This document shows, piece after piece, positions 15,443-23,861 of a stretch of 33,511 nucleotides of DNA. Below the pieces are notes generated by a model that was not told where the DNA came from, searched no databases, and saw only the letters and a list, made by a program, of their open reading frames with translations. A program made the translations under genes and the position numbers. Source of the stretch: an uncultured bacterium (lineage in GTDB: Bacteria; Verrucomicrobiota; Kiritimatiellia; RFP12; UBA1067); NCBI GenBank assembly GCA_902769585.1, contig CACXPT010000108.1:1-33511 (forward strand). The letters are read 5' to 3'. Numbering within the stretch: the stretch's first letter is position 1; each line of letters begins with the position of its first letter.

Positions 15443-18295
15443 ATGCACTCGATGGTGACTATGAGAATGGCGGTGCTGGCTTCGTTTGGGCTGGCTGCTG
15501 CGAGCCTGCTTGCCGGTCAATCAGCCAAGGCCAAAGGGAACTTCGACGTTCGCGCGTTTGGCGCTAAGGGCGACGGCGCCACGATGGACACGGCCGCAGT
15601 GCAGGCGACGCTTGACGCCTGCGCGCGGGCAGGTGGCGGACGCGTGACAGTGCCTCCGGGCACGTACCTCATCGGTTCCATCTACCTTGGAGACCGCACG
15701 GAACTCCATCTCGAGTCGGGCGCAACGCTTCTCGGCAGCCCGAACCTGGCAGACTACAACGCGCCCGATGACTATCCTCAGAACTGGGGCAGCCAGAAAG
15801 AGGGATGGAGCGCCAAGCACCTGATTCTCGCCCTAGAGAAGAAGGGTGTGTCGATCACGGGCCGGGGCGTCATCGACGGCAACGGGCGTGCCTTCTTCGA
15901 CGACAAGCCGCAGTTCGTCGGAAAGGTCTGCTGGCGCGACGGAGGCATCAATGCGCGCGACTACAAGCACCAGGGACGGCCAGGCCAGGAGATCGTTTTC
16001 ATCGAGTGTTCAGATGTGGAGGTACGCGAGGTGACCTTCCGCGACATGAGTTGCTGGAGCTGCTTCTTCCACGGGTGCGAGAACGTGACGGTGGGAGGGG
16101 TGACGATACGGAACGGGATGCGTAACCTCAACACCGACGGCTTTGACGTCGATTCCTGCCGCAACGTGCGGATAGGAGACTGCGACATCGTGACGGGCGA
16201 CGACGCCATCGCTATACGCGGCTCGCCGGCGCGACTGAAGGACCAGTCGAAGGTGTGCGAGAACGTGCGCGTCTCAAACATCGTCTGTCGCGTCTCTGCG
16301 GACGGCGTGCGCGTTGGCGTGGGCGACGGCACGATACGCGACGTGAGGATATCCGACATGAGGATCGAGCATGCCGGGCGCGGACTGCATGTCCAGTGCT
16401 GCTACGGAAAGGCGCCCAAGAAGGGAGTCGACATCTCGAACATCGTGTTCGAGCGCATCTCGATCAGGGAAGTTTCCGAGGCGGTGGCCGTGGTGGCGGG
16501 ATCGGAGCTCTCCAAGGCGACCCTCGGTGGCGTCCGGTTCGTCGGCATCGATGCGGAGACATGCCTGCCGATGACGATTGCAGGCGGAGGGGCGACGCAT
16601 GTGGATGGCGTCGAGTTCGAGAACTGCACGTTCAGGTTCGTCAAGTCGGCATACGATAGCCACAGCGACCATGAGATGGGGACTATGTCCGGGCGAAAGA
16701 ATGGCGCGTTTTACATCGAGAAGGCGTCTGGCTTGGCATTCCGCAGCAGCAGGCTCTTCTGGCAAGATGGAGCGATGCCGAGCGTGACGCGCGCGTTCTC
16801 CGTGCATGACGCGGCAGAGCCGTCCGTTGACGGGCTGTCGCGCATGCCAGACCGTGCCAATGTCGGCGAGCCTTCTGGCGCGGGGGAATTCTCCATCGAC
16901 ACGCCGCGCGCGACAGGCGGGCCGGTGGTGCGCGCTGTCGATTTCGGGTTCTCGCCCACGAACGACAAGAACGCCGCCGCTATCATGCGCGCTCTTGCCG
17001 AATGCCGTCGCGTTAAGGCGAATCGTCTCGAACTCGCGCCCGGCACGTATCGCTGCTTCGACGAACCCGGAGTCGTCATGCGCGACTTCACCGACTTCAC
17101 TTTAGATGGCAAAGGCGCTGTGCTCGTGTTCCGCCGCGCGCCGGAGTACCGCTGCCAGCCGCAGAGCGAGCTCATTCTCGACAAGGGCAACCTGCTCGTG
17201 CAGCGCTGCCTCCGCATCGAGGTGCGCGATCTCGTGATGGACTGGGACTGGGAAGGGGACCCGCTCGCCTCCTTCGTGCGCGTGACGCGGCGCAACATCG
17301 ACGAGGCGCACCCGGAGAACGCCTGGATGGAGCTCACGTTCGTCGACTACGAACGCCACCCGAAGTATCCCGAGCCCGTGCCCGTGCAGAAATTGATGGC
17401 GATGGACGAGTGCCGCACGCGCTTTCGCGCGGGGGCGGGGCTTTCCTGCGGCCAGACGGAGGGCCACTTTGGCGCGAAGAACGAATGGACCGCGCCGAAC
17501 GTGCTGCGCGTGTGGCCGGGCATGCCCATGCCGGAGCGCAACCAGAACCCAGCCACGCGCTTTGCCGCCAACCCGAAGTGGAACCTCCAGGTGGTGCGCC
17601 GTTTCGAGGAGGGCGGACTCTACCGTCTCCAGCACTGCTACTACGGCAAGAACGGCATCAACCTCGATGCGCGACGTGCGCGTGTGGGCGTGCTTCGGCA
17701 TGGCGATGGTCACAGACGGCGCGCAGGAGTACTGGCAGGTGGAGCGTCTGCGCGTGGCGCCGCCCACGGCAAGCGAGTTCGCCACCGCCTATCCCGGGAA
17801 GCGCTTCTTCGAGCGGCCGGTGTCGTCCACATCGGACGGCCACCACGTGGCGCGCTCGAAAGGGCACTGCAAGTACATCGACTGCTACTGGACGCGCAAC
17901 AACGACGACTCCAGCAACTTCCACGACCGCTTCACGATCGCGGTGAAGGTGGCGCCGCGCAGCCTCTACGTGATCAACCGCCGCGGGGCGGCCTACTTCC
18001 GCGCCGTGCCGGGCGCGCCGATCGAGCTGCGCCACCCCGATTTCTCGCCCGCGGGCTGCACGGCGAAGCTCGTGCGGGTGAAGAAGGAGTTGCTGGAACT
18101 CGACCGCGACATCCCCGATCAAAAGGGACCCTGCTTCCTCGTGTGGGACCGCACGTACGGGACGGACTGGGTGCTGTTCAAGGGCTGCACGTGCGAGGAC
18201 AGCGGCTGGCGCAACCTCTTCTCGCCGTCGAACCTCACAGTCGAGGACTGCACGTTCCGCCGCACGCCTGGCGTGCCGTTGCGGCTCATCGCTGA
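15443..18295 (+). CDS. Secreted GH28-like beta-helix protein, first frame of a frameshifted gene
   Basis: ATG 15443 lies 7 bases after GGAGA (15431-15435) and gives a signal peptide (about 1-30). Residues about 32-460 are a right-handed beta-helix of the polygalacturonase (GH28) type: 'FDVRAFGAKGDGATMDTAAV' is the classic family start, and 'NLNTDGFDVD' and 'TGDDAIAIR' match two catalytic motifs. The GHG histidine motif is absent ('SADGVRVGVG' in its region), so activity is uncertain. Residues from about 490 ('VVRAVDFGFSPTNDKNAAAI') begin a second beta-helix domain. Real coding ends near 17660; everything after that in this frame is Arg/Gly/Ala-rich and out of frame, and the sequence continues in the next entry. 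Confidence 0.8.
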   Translation: MHSMVTMRMAVLASFGLAAASLLAGQSAKAKGNFDVRAFGAKGDGATMDTAAVQATLDACARAGGGRVTVPPGTYLIGSIYLGDRTELHLESGATLLGSPNLADYNAPDDYPQNWGSQKEGWSAKHLILALEKKGVSITGRGVIDGNGRAFFDDKPQFVGKVCWRDGGINARDYKHQGRPGQEIVFIECSDVEVREVTFRDMSCWSCFFHGCENVTVGGVTIRNGMRNLNTDGFDVDSCRNVRIGDCDIVTGDDAIAIRGSPARLKDQSKVCENVRVSNIVCRVSADGVRVGVGDGTIRDVRISDMRIEHAGRGLHVQCCYGKAPKKGVDISNIVFERISIREVSEAVAVVAGSELSKATLGGVRFVGIDAETCLPMTIAGGGATHVDGVEFENCTFRFVKSAYDSHSDHEMGTMSGRKNGAFYIEKASGLAFRSSRLFWQDGAMPSVTRAFSVHDAAEPSVDGLSRMPDRANVGEPSGAGEFSIDTPRATGGPVVRAVDFGFSPTNDKNAAAIMRALAECRRVKANRLELAPGTYRCFDEPGVVMRDFTDFTLDGKGAVLVFRRAPEYRCQPQSELILDKGNLLVQRCLRIEVRDLVMDWDWEGDPLASFVRVTRRNIDEAHPENAWMELTFVDYERHPKYPEPVPVQKLMAMDECRTRFRAGAGLSCGQTEGHFGAKNEWTAPNVLRVWPGMPMPERNQNPATRFAANPKWNLQVVRRFEEGGLYRLQHCYYGKNGINLDARRARVGVLRHGDGHRRRAGVLAGGASARGAAHGKRVRHRLSREALLRAAGVVHIGRPPRGALERALQVHRLLLDAQQRRLQQLPRPLHDRGEGGAAQPLRDQPPRGGLLPRRAGRADRAAPPRFLARGLHGEARAGEEGVAGTRPRHPRSKGTLLPRVGPHVRDGLGAVQGLHVRGQRLAQPLLAVEPHSRGLHVPPHAWRAVAAHR

Positions 18296-18662
18296 CTGGC
18301 GGGCAGACCTCTGGTGCGAGGGCATGGGCACTACGAACGTGGTGATCCGCAACTGCACGTTCGAGGACGCCGGCCTGCTCACTCCCAAGGAGGGGCAGAT
18401 CTCCACGCGCTGTGTGGTGCCGGAGGGCTGGGACATTCCGCCACCCGACAAGGGGTTCGTGGGCGGCGACGTGCTGATCGAAAAGTGCACGTTCGTGCGT
18501 CCGACGGGACCTGTGCTTGACCTCCCCACCGGTCGCAACGTCACGATGCGCGACTGCACCGTGGACCTGCGCGACAACACGCGTGCCACGCCCTCGGCCG
18601 GCGCGTTCAACACGGCCGGCGCCGAGAACGTGCGCATCGAACGCATCACGACATTGAGGTAG
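17667..18662 (+). CDS. Continuation of the beta-helix protein in a shifted frame
   Basis: From ATG 17667 ('MRDVRVWACFGMAMVTDGAQ') the +1-shifted frame carries ordinary coding sequence. Beta-helix rungs such as 'VLFKGCTCEDSGWRNLF', 'LTVEDCTFRRTPGVPLRL' and 'VVIRNCTFEDAGLLTPKE' complete the second domain started in the previous frame. There is no start signal or signal peptide, so this is not an independent gene. One extra base or two lost bases between about 17655 and 17670 would explain it. No slippery homopolymer is present, so a sequencing or assembly error or a recent mutation is more likely than programmed frameshifting. Confidence 0.78.
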   Translation: MRDVRVWACFGMAMVTDGAQEYWQVERLRVAPPTASEFATAYPGKRFFERPVSSTSDGHHVARSKGHCKYIDCYWTRNNDDSSNFHDRFTIAVKVAPRSLYVINRRGAAYFRAVPGAPIELRHPDFSPAGCTAKLVRVKKELLELDRDIPDQKGPCFLVWDRTYGTDWVLFKGCTCEDSGWRNLFSPSNLTVEDCTFRRTPGVPLRLIADWRADLWCEGMGTTNVVIRNCTFEDAGLLTPKEGQISTRCVVPEGWDIPPPDKGFVGGDVLIEKCTFVRPTGPVLDLPTGRNVTMRDCTVDLRDNTRATPSAGAFNTAGAENVRIERITTLR

Positions 18663-18682
18663 TTGGCAGTCTCGACTGGCGT

Positions 18683-18711
18683 TTGCGGGGAGAGGCGTGT
18701 TTTGCTATACT
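18683..18711 (+). promoter_or_regulatory. Promoter TTGCGG-17-TATACT for the duplicated secreted protein
   Basis: The -35 TTGCGG (18683-18688) and -10 TATACT (18706-18711) are 17 bases apart, with extension TTTTGC before the -10. It lies 46 bases before ATG 18758. The whole block is almost identical to the promoter at 22100-22128. Confidence 0.72.
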
Positions 18712-18757
18712 GTCCGCGTTGGAAGCAAAGGTGTTGCAACAGAAAGGATACTCAACC

Positions 18758-20722
18758 ATGCATACCAACATGATGAAGATCGTTCCGGGCGGAAAGCCGT
18801 ATGATGGAAATCCATGCGCGAGAAAGGCTGGTCGTTTCTGCGCGTTGCCAATCGGACGGTGCGCGCTTGTCGTGACCGCGATCTGCGTAGCGACTGTTCC
18901 TTCGTCGTCGTGGGCGGTCGAGTATTCGCTAGACGGGGGCGTGTTGAAGGTGACGGCCTCGTCCGATTATGCCGGCAAGGGGCTGAAACTGTTGTGGGAT
19001 TCGACCGACAAGGGCGATGTCGTCACCAATTGGGCTAATTCCACGACGATCGTCGGTTCCGTGCCGTCCGCTGGCGGAACTTGGACCGTCAATCTTTCTG
19101 CGCTCGGCATCGCGGCCGACGCCCAGTGCCGCATCGCGTCGTGCATGACCTTTGCGCGGCTCGACATGATCAAGCAGTCAAGCCGCAACTGCTACGTCAA
19201 TTCGGGCATAAGCGACAACGACGTCTATGGCGTTCGCTTCGGATACTATTCACTCGCGAAGAATGAGAACAACTCCTCATGTATCGGTTCGGGTTCGGGC
19301 GATGGTGGATTCTCCGTCGGTGCGAACGGCATTACCAGGGAAAGCGTGTCCGTCAGGTGGAACGGGACGTCTCTTTCACAACATCCGGGTGTGAGATGGG
19401 GAAGCCCCTCCGACGCTCCCGACACATCTAAGCTCAACGAGTTCGCGTTTACGAACGGCGTGTTCACCGTGAACGGTACGACCGTGACTGCGGCTTTGGG
19501 ATCGGGGCCGGCCGGCAGTTCCGAGCAGGAAATCTATATTGGCACAAGTCAAGGGGACGCGGGGTCGCGAGCCATGCATGGTTGGTGGTCCCACGTGAGC
19601 TTCGATGGCGCGGACGGCGAGATGCTCCGCGACTACATTCCCGTGCGGCGTGGAACGGACAACGTGGTAGGGTTCTTCGACAGGGTGTCGAAGAGTTTCA
19701 CGGCGAGTACGGCGGTGGATGCGTTCGTCGCCGGAACGCCAACGGGCGAAACGGTCGAAAGCGATTTCAATATGGCGTCCGAAACGATTGCGCAGCTGAG
19801 GCTTTCCGTCAACAAGTCGACCTTGACGATGACGGTTCCCGCGTGCTGCGCAGGCCAGCGGTTGATGGTTCTTTGGGACGATTCGGACAAAGGCGACGAT
19901 TACGCTGCATGGGCGCATTCGGAGGTCATTTCTGATAACGTCGCCGCAGGAACCTACACCGTGCGCATGAATTCGCTCGGCATGAGGAACGGCCAGTTCT
20001 GCCGCGTTTTCGCCGGTGGCAAGTACCACCCGCTCGAAATGCTGCGACAGATTTCCTTCCGAAGCTACATCTATCCGGACATAAAGGACACGAGCGTTTA
20101 CGGCGTCCGTTTCGGTTACTATCCCGTCGCAAGGGAGCATAAGAACGGAGACGCGGCCAAGTACGCATCGTGCATTGGCTCGCATGGCTCTGCAGGCGGA
20201 TTCGTTGTCTATTCGAACAATGGTTCGAGTACGTCGCTGTTGGTCAAGTGGCGCGGGGACACCCTTCCCCAGGGTTTGACCGTTAAATGCGGAAGTCTCG
20301 AAGACGATCCCGACACGTCTAAGATCAACGAGTTCGCGTTCACGAATGGCGTCTGCACCGTGAACGGCGGGGTCGTGAATTCCAGTCTGGGAGCCGGTCT
20401 CGCGGTGGGGACGCAGGATAAGCCGATTACGATCGGGGCAAGTAACGCAGACAGGGGAACCCAAGCCATATACGGCTGGTGGTCGCACGTGAGCTTTGAC
20501 GATGCATCCGGCGAAAGAATCATCGACTACGTCCCCGTGAAGCGGGCGTGGGACGATGCGGTCGGGTTCTTTGACAGGGTGACCGGGAAATTCGTGACGA
20601 GTACCGGTTCGACAGGTTTCATGGCGGGTCCTGTCCGCGAAGGGTCGCCAATCATGTGCATCAAGGGGGCGGACACGTTCAGGGTCGCGACGATACCGGG
20701 ACTCATAATCATTTTCGAGTAG
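18758..20722 (+). CDS. Large secreted protein with two tandem copies of an unrecognised domain
   Basis: ATG 18758 follows AGAAAGGA (18741-18748). The 654-aa product has a long n-region of about 33 residues before the hydrophobic core, with probable cleavage after SSWA near 52. The mature protein is two related halves of about 290 residues. Paired segments include 'TDKGDVVTNWANS'/'SDKGDDYAAWAHS', 'VYGVRFGYYSLAKNEN'/'VYGVRFGYYPVAREHK' and 'PDTSKLNEFAFTNG'/'PDTSKINEFAFTNG'. Each half ends with a motif seen in LamG-like surface and phage proteins: 'DYIPVRRGTDNVVGFFDRV' and 'DYVPVKRAWDDAVGFFDRV'. The tail is GLIIIFE. The next gene starts 7 bases later, so it is probably an operon partner. Glycan or surface binding is inferred. 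Confidence 0.83.
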   Translation: MHTNMMKIVPGGKPYDGNPCARKAGRFCALPIGRCALVVTAICVATVPSSSWAVEYSLDGGVLKVTASSDYAGKGLKLLWDSTDKGDVVTNWANSTTIVGSVPSAGGTWTVNLSALGIAADAQCRIASCMTFARLDMIKQSSRNCYVNSGISDNDVYGVRFGYYSLAKNENNSSCIGSGSGDGGFSVGANGITRESVSVRWNGTSLSQHPGVRWGSPSDAPDTSKLNEFAFTNGVFTVNGTTVTAALGSGPAGSSEQEIYIGTSQGDAGSRAMHGWWSHVSFDGADGEMLRDYIPVRRGTDNVVGFFDRVSKSFTASTAVDAFVAGTPTGETVESDFNMASETIAQLRLSVNKSTLTMTVPACCAGQRLMVLWDDSDKGDDYAAWAHSEVISDNVAAGTYTVRMNSLGMRNGQFCRVFAGGKYHPLEMLRQISFRSYIYPDIKDTSVYGVRFGYYPVAREHKNGDAAKYASCIGSHGSAGGFVVYSNNGSSTSLLVKWRGDTLPQGLTVKCGSLEDDPDTSKINEFAFTNGVCTVNGGVVNSSLGAGLAVGTQDKPITIGASNADRGTQAIYGWWSHVSFDDASGERIIDYVPVKRAWDDAVGFFDRVTGKFVTSTGSTGFMAGPVREGSPIMCIKGADTFRVATIPGLIIIFE

Positions 20723-20729
20723 TGCGGAC

Positions 20730-22046
20730 ATGAGATTCTTTGCGTTTGGATTCGCGGCATCTGTCGCCACGTCCTTGATGTGCGGCGCGGCGGAGAACAT
20801 GGACCTGTACCTGCTCATCGGGCAGTCGAACATGGCAGGTCGAGGCGTGCTGACGGACTCCAACCGCATTTCCGCCGACGGGATATTCAAGCTGGACGCC
20901 GCCGGGGAATGGCAAGCGGCGGAGGAGCCTATACATTTCGACAAACCCAGCGTCGCCGGGGCGGGGCTTGCGGCTTCATTCGCCCGCGCGATGGCCGACA
21001 GGCGTAAGGGCGTGCCCATCGGACTGATACCCTGCGCGGTTGGCGGGACGAGCATCAACCGCTGGGTTGAAAGCGGGGATCTCTGGTCGAACGCCGTGGC
21101 GCGGACGAGGATCGCGTTGAGGAGCGGGACGCTGAAGGGGATCCTGTGGCATCAGGGCGAAGGCGACTGCTCCGCGAGCGCGGCTCCGGCATGGGGCGCG
21201 AAGCTCGAGGGCATGATCGTCTCGTTCAGGCGCGAGTTCGGTTCCGTGCCGTTCGTCGCCGGCGAACTCGGACGTTACCTTGACAACACGGGCTGGAGGG
21301 TCATCAATGCGCACCTGCACGCGCTTGAAGGCAAAGTGCCCAACTATCGCGTGGTGTCGTCGGAGGGATTGACTCCCAATTCGGACAACGTGCATTTCAA
21401 CACGGAATCGCTCAGGGAGTTCGGGCTGCGCTACGCGGAGGCGATGATGTCGTGCGCTGCGAGCTGGCCGGATTCCGCGCAGTTTAATTCAGGCTTTGGC
21501 TGGATATGGGAATCGGCGTTCACGTCAGGACGCACGGGATCGTGGTCGGGCGAAGTCACCTACGGCGGTGATGGCAAGGCGTGGCTTGACGGTGAAAGCG
21601 TGTTCACCCCGTATGCTGCGTCGGGTGGTCAGAAGGTTGAATTGACCATGACGCTGGAAATGTCTGAATGCGCCATGGACGGCTCAGATCCCGGCGCGAC
21701 GGCGCAGTGCGCGATCCGTCTTGGTACAAACGGATGCTTTCAGGCATGGGCGGGCGGTGCAAGCGCGGGAACGGCGCACTGGATTGACGTTGCGGCGGAT
21801 GGCGTCGTGCCGAGCAGCGGCAGGGAGTATTCGTTCCGCATTGCGATAGACTATTCTTCGCAGACGTATTCGGTCGCAGTCCTTGGTGGCGAGGAATGGA
21901 TTCCGCTTGCCGCGCAGTCTGGCGCGGTGTCGCTCCCACTTGCAGTCCGGGCGAATTGCCTCTCCCGTGTCCGTTTCTGCGGCGACACGTTCTTCGACAC
22001 GCTTTTTGGAGATTACATCGGCGGATTATCTTTGTTTATTCGTTGA
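20730..22046 (+). CDS. Secreted SASA-type carbohydrate esterase with C-terminal accessory domain
   Basis: ATG 20730 lies 7 bases after the previous stop and gives a short signal peptide (about 1-21). The 438-aa protein has an SGNH hydrolase of the sialate O-acetylesterase group (PF03629 type). Block I is LIGQSNMAG with nucleophile S33, then 'CAVGGTSINRW', 'GILWHQGEGD' and the catalytic D-x-x-H in 'SDNVHF'. The family removes O-acetyl groups from sialic acids or plant polysaccharides; the substrate here is unknown. Residues about 250-438 look like a LamG-like beta-sandwich, and the tail is GLSLFIR. Translational coupling to the upstream gene is likely because no separate Shine-Dalgarno is evident. 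Confidence 0.9.
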   Translation: MRFFAFGFAASVATSLMCGAAENMDLYLLIGQSNMAGRGVLTDSNRISADGIFKLDAAGEWQAAEEPIHFDKPSVAGAGLAASFARAMADRRKGVPIGLIPCAVGGTSINRWVESGDLWSNAVARTRIALRSGTLKGILWHQGEGDCSASAAPAWGAKLEGMIVSFRREFGSVPFVAGELGRYLDNTGWRVINAHLHALEGKVPNYRVVSSEGLTPNSDNVHFNTESLREFGLRYAEAMMSCAASWPDSAQFNSGFGWIWESAFTSGRTGSWSGEVTYGGDGKAWLDGESVFTPYAASGGQKVELTMTLEMSECAMDGSDPGATAQCAIRLGTNGCFQAWAGGASAGTAHWIDVAADGVVPSSGREYSFRIAIDYSSQTYSVAVLGGEEWIPLAAQSGAVSLPLAVRANCLSRVRFCGDTFFDTLFGDYIGGLSLFIR

Positions 22047-22099
22047 TTGCCAGGTCCAATGTCTCAGATCTCATGTCAGCGCCAGCGCTGAAGAGGCGT

Positions 22100-22128
22100 T
22101 TGCGGGTAGCGGCCTGTTTTGCTATACT
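22100..22128 (+). promoter_or_regulatory. Promoter TTGCGG-17-TATACT for the AAA-ATPase gene
   Basis: -35 TTGCGG at 22100-22105 and -10 TATACT at 22123-22128, 17 bases apart, with the TTTTGC extension. AAGGAGG follows at 22138-22144. The block repeats the promoter at 18683-18711 with very few differences. Confidence 0.75.
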
Positions 22129-22157
22129 TTCTACCGCAAGGAGGCATCTGTGCTTTC

Positions 22158-23780
22158 ATGGAAGAGGAAAAGAAGATCAAGTTTCCCACCACCGGGACGT
22201 ATGACTTTCCGAGCCTGATACTCGGGGGCAAGGGCAAGTACGTGGACAAGACGGACCTGCTCTACAAACTGTGCAATGACGCGGACCAGCAGCTGTTCAT
22301 CTCGCGTCCGCGCCGGTTCGGTAAGTCGCTCATGCTCTCCACGTTGCAGGCGATGTTCGAGGGGCGCAGGGAGCTGTTCCAAGGGCTTGCCATCGACTCG
22401 CTCCCGTGGGAAGGGTGGGAGACGCCGTACCCGGTGTATAACTTCACGATGGCCAGTGCCGTAGGCGAGACATACGAACTGTTCATTGAATGTTTGGCGA
22501 AACTTGTCAAGGAACTCTGCGCGCAGGCGGACGTCCCATACGACGGGACGGGTCCCGTTTCGAGACAATTCGAAGATTTTCTCAAGGCCGCAATCAAGAA
22601 ATCGCCGACTGGGCGGATCGTCGTGCTGATCGACGAGTACGACGAGCCGGTCGCCAAGTTTCTCGACGACCTTGAGACGCTGAAGAAGGTGCGGTCGGTT
22701 CTGCACGATTTCTACGAGAAGCTGAAGATCAACTCCGGGGGAATACGTTTTCTTCTGATGACGGGCGTCACGAAACTGACGAAGCTTTCCGTGTTCTCGG
22801 GCATGAACCACTTGAAGGACCGCACGATGGATCCTCGCTTCGCGACGCTTCTCGGTTACACGCCGGCCGAGCTGGACGGCCCGTTGCGCGAGAACGTGGA
22901 TGTGTTCGCGGCGAAGAACAAGATGGATTTTGCGGCGGCGAAGAAGGCCCTGCTTTCGTGGTACGACGGCTACCGGTTCTCGCCGAAGTCAGAGGACAAG
23001 GTCTGCAACCCCGTCTCGCTCGGCAGCGCTTTGGAGTCCGCCGATCTCGCCAACTACTGGGAGGCGACTGGGCGGGCAACGATGATCGTCAACCGCATCA
23101 AGGATGCGGACGAGATTCCGGCCGACCTCAACGGCATGGCCGTGGATCCCATGGATCTCGACGTGTGCGACGCGGAGACGATGCCGATTGCCGCGCTTCT
23201 CTACCAAGGCGGGTATCTCACCATCAAGCGCGTGCGTCCTTCCGGGCGGCTTGACCTCGGCATCCCGAACGAGGAGATCGCGAGTTCCCTGACAAAGGGC
23301 TACGTATCCTCGCTTCTGCGCAACGGAATGGCCGACTGGGGCGACGAGTTGGCGGATGCACAGGACGATTTGATCGAAAAGGGCGTCGAGACGCTGCTGC
23401 GCAAGAACCTTAAGGCCGCGTTCGCGGCCGTGCCGCATGAGTGGAAGATCGAGAGCGAGAAGGAGGCGAAGCGGTACTTCCTCCTGTTCATGAAGCTGAT
23501 CGGCGCGGACATCTCCGGCGAGCGTCAAAGCGCGCGCGGGCGCGCGGACGCGATTCTGAAAGACAAGAGCGGCGTGTACGTGTTCGAGTTCAAGTACGGC
23601 AAGACTCCTCGAGAGGCGCTTGACCAGGCGCGCGGCAAGGACTACGCCGGTCCGTGGCTCGACGGCAATCCGCCGGTGTTCTACGTGGGCGTCAACTACG
23701 ATCCATCCAAGCGCGGCATCGACGACCCGCTGACGGAACCGGCAACGACTTCCAAGGAGGACAAAGGACAAAAGACGTAG
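22158..23780 (+). CDS. AAA-ATPase-like/PD-(D/E)XK nuclease superfamily protein
   Basis: ATG 22158 is in frame and 13 bases after AAGGAGG (22138-22144); GTG 22150 is better spaced but is in another frame. The 540-aa protein has an N-terminal AAA-ATPase-like domain (PF09820 type) with Walker A 'SRPRRFGKSLM' (about 49-59) and Walker B 'IVVLIDEYDEP'. The C-terminus is a DUF1703-type PD-(D/E)XK domain, with 'RGRADAIL' and 'VYVFEFKYGK' carrying the Asp and the E-x-K. Family members are often present in many near-identical copies in gut anaerobes, and their function is unsettled (defence or mobile nucleases are proposed). The last residues, EDKGQKT, and the stop are encoded by the inverted repeat at 23758-23832. 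Confidence 0.9.
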   Translation: MEEEKKIKFPTTGTYDFPSLILGGKGKYVDKTDLLYKLCNDADQQLFISRPRRFGKSLMLSTLQAMFEGRRELFQGLAIDSLPWEGWETPYPVYNFTMASAVGETYELFIECLAKLVKELCAQADVPYDGTGPVSRQFEDFLKAAIKKSPTGRIVVLIDEYDEPVAKFLDDLETLKKVRSVLHDFYEKLKINSGGIRFLLMTGVTKLTKLSVFSGMNHLKDRTMDPRFATLLGYTPAELDGPLRENVDVFAAKNKMDFAAAKKALLSWYDGYRFSPKSEDKVCNPVSLGSALESADLANYWEATGRATMIVNRIKDADEIPADLNGMAVDPMDLDVCDAETMPIAALLYQGGYLTIKRVRPSGRLDLGIPNEEIASSLTKGYVSSLLRNGMADWGDELADAQDDLIEKGVETLLRKNLKAAFAAVPHEWKIESEKEAKRYFLLFMKLIGADISGERQSARGRADAILKDKSGVYVFEFKYGKTPREALDQARGKDYAGPWLDGNPPVFYVGVNYDPSKRGIDDPLTEPATTSKEDKGQKT

Positions 23781-23832
23781 GACAAAGGTTGTGGCCGACA
23801 TCCTTAGTCTTTCGTCATCTGTCTTCTGTCCT
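23758..23832. repeat. GGACAAAGGAC-word inverted repeat overlapping a gene end
   Basis: The left arm 23758-23788 (words GGACAAAG, GGACAAAAGAC) is the imperfect inverse of 23802-23832 (GTCTTTCGTC, CTGTCTTCTGTCC). I count about 24 matches in 31, plus possible G-U pairs in RNA. The left arm contains the final codons and the TAG stop of the AAA-ATPase gene. It may double as a transcription terminator hairpin. Confidence 0.65.
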
Positions 23833-23861
23833 AAAACATAGTAAAGCATGAGGAAATGCCA

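Noticed and set aside
22150..22218. GTG 22150 as the start after AAGGAGG
   Set aside because: It is optimally spaced but in a frame that stops after about 22 codons; ATG 22158 opens the AAA-ATPase frame.
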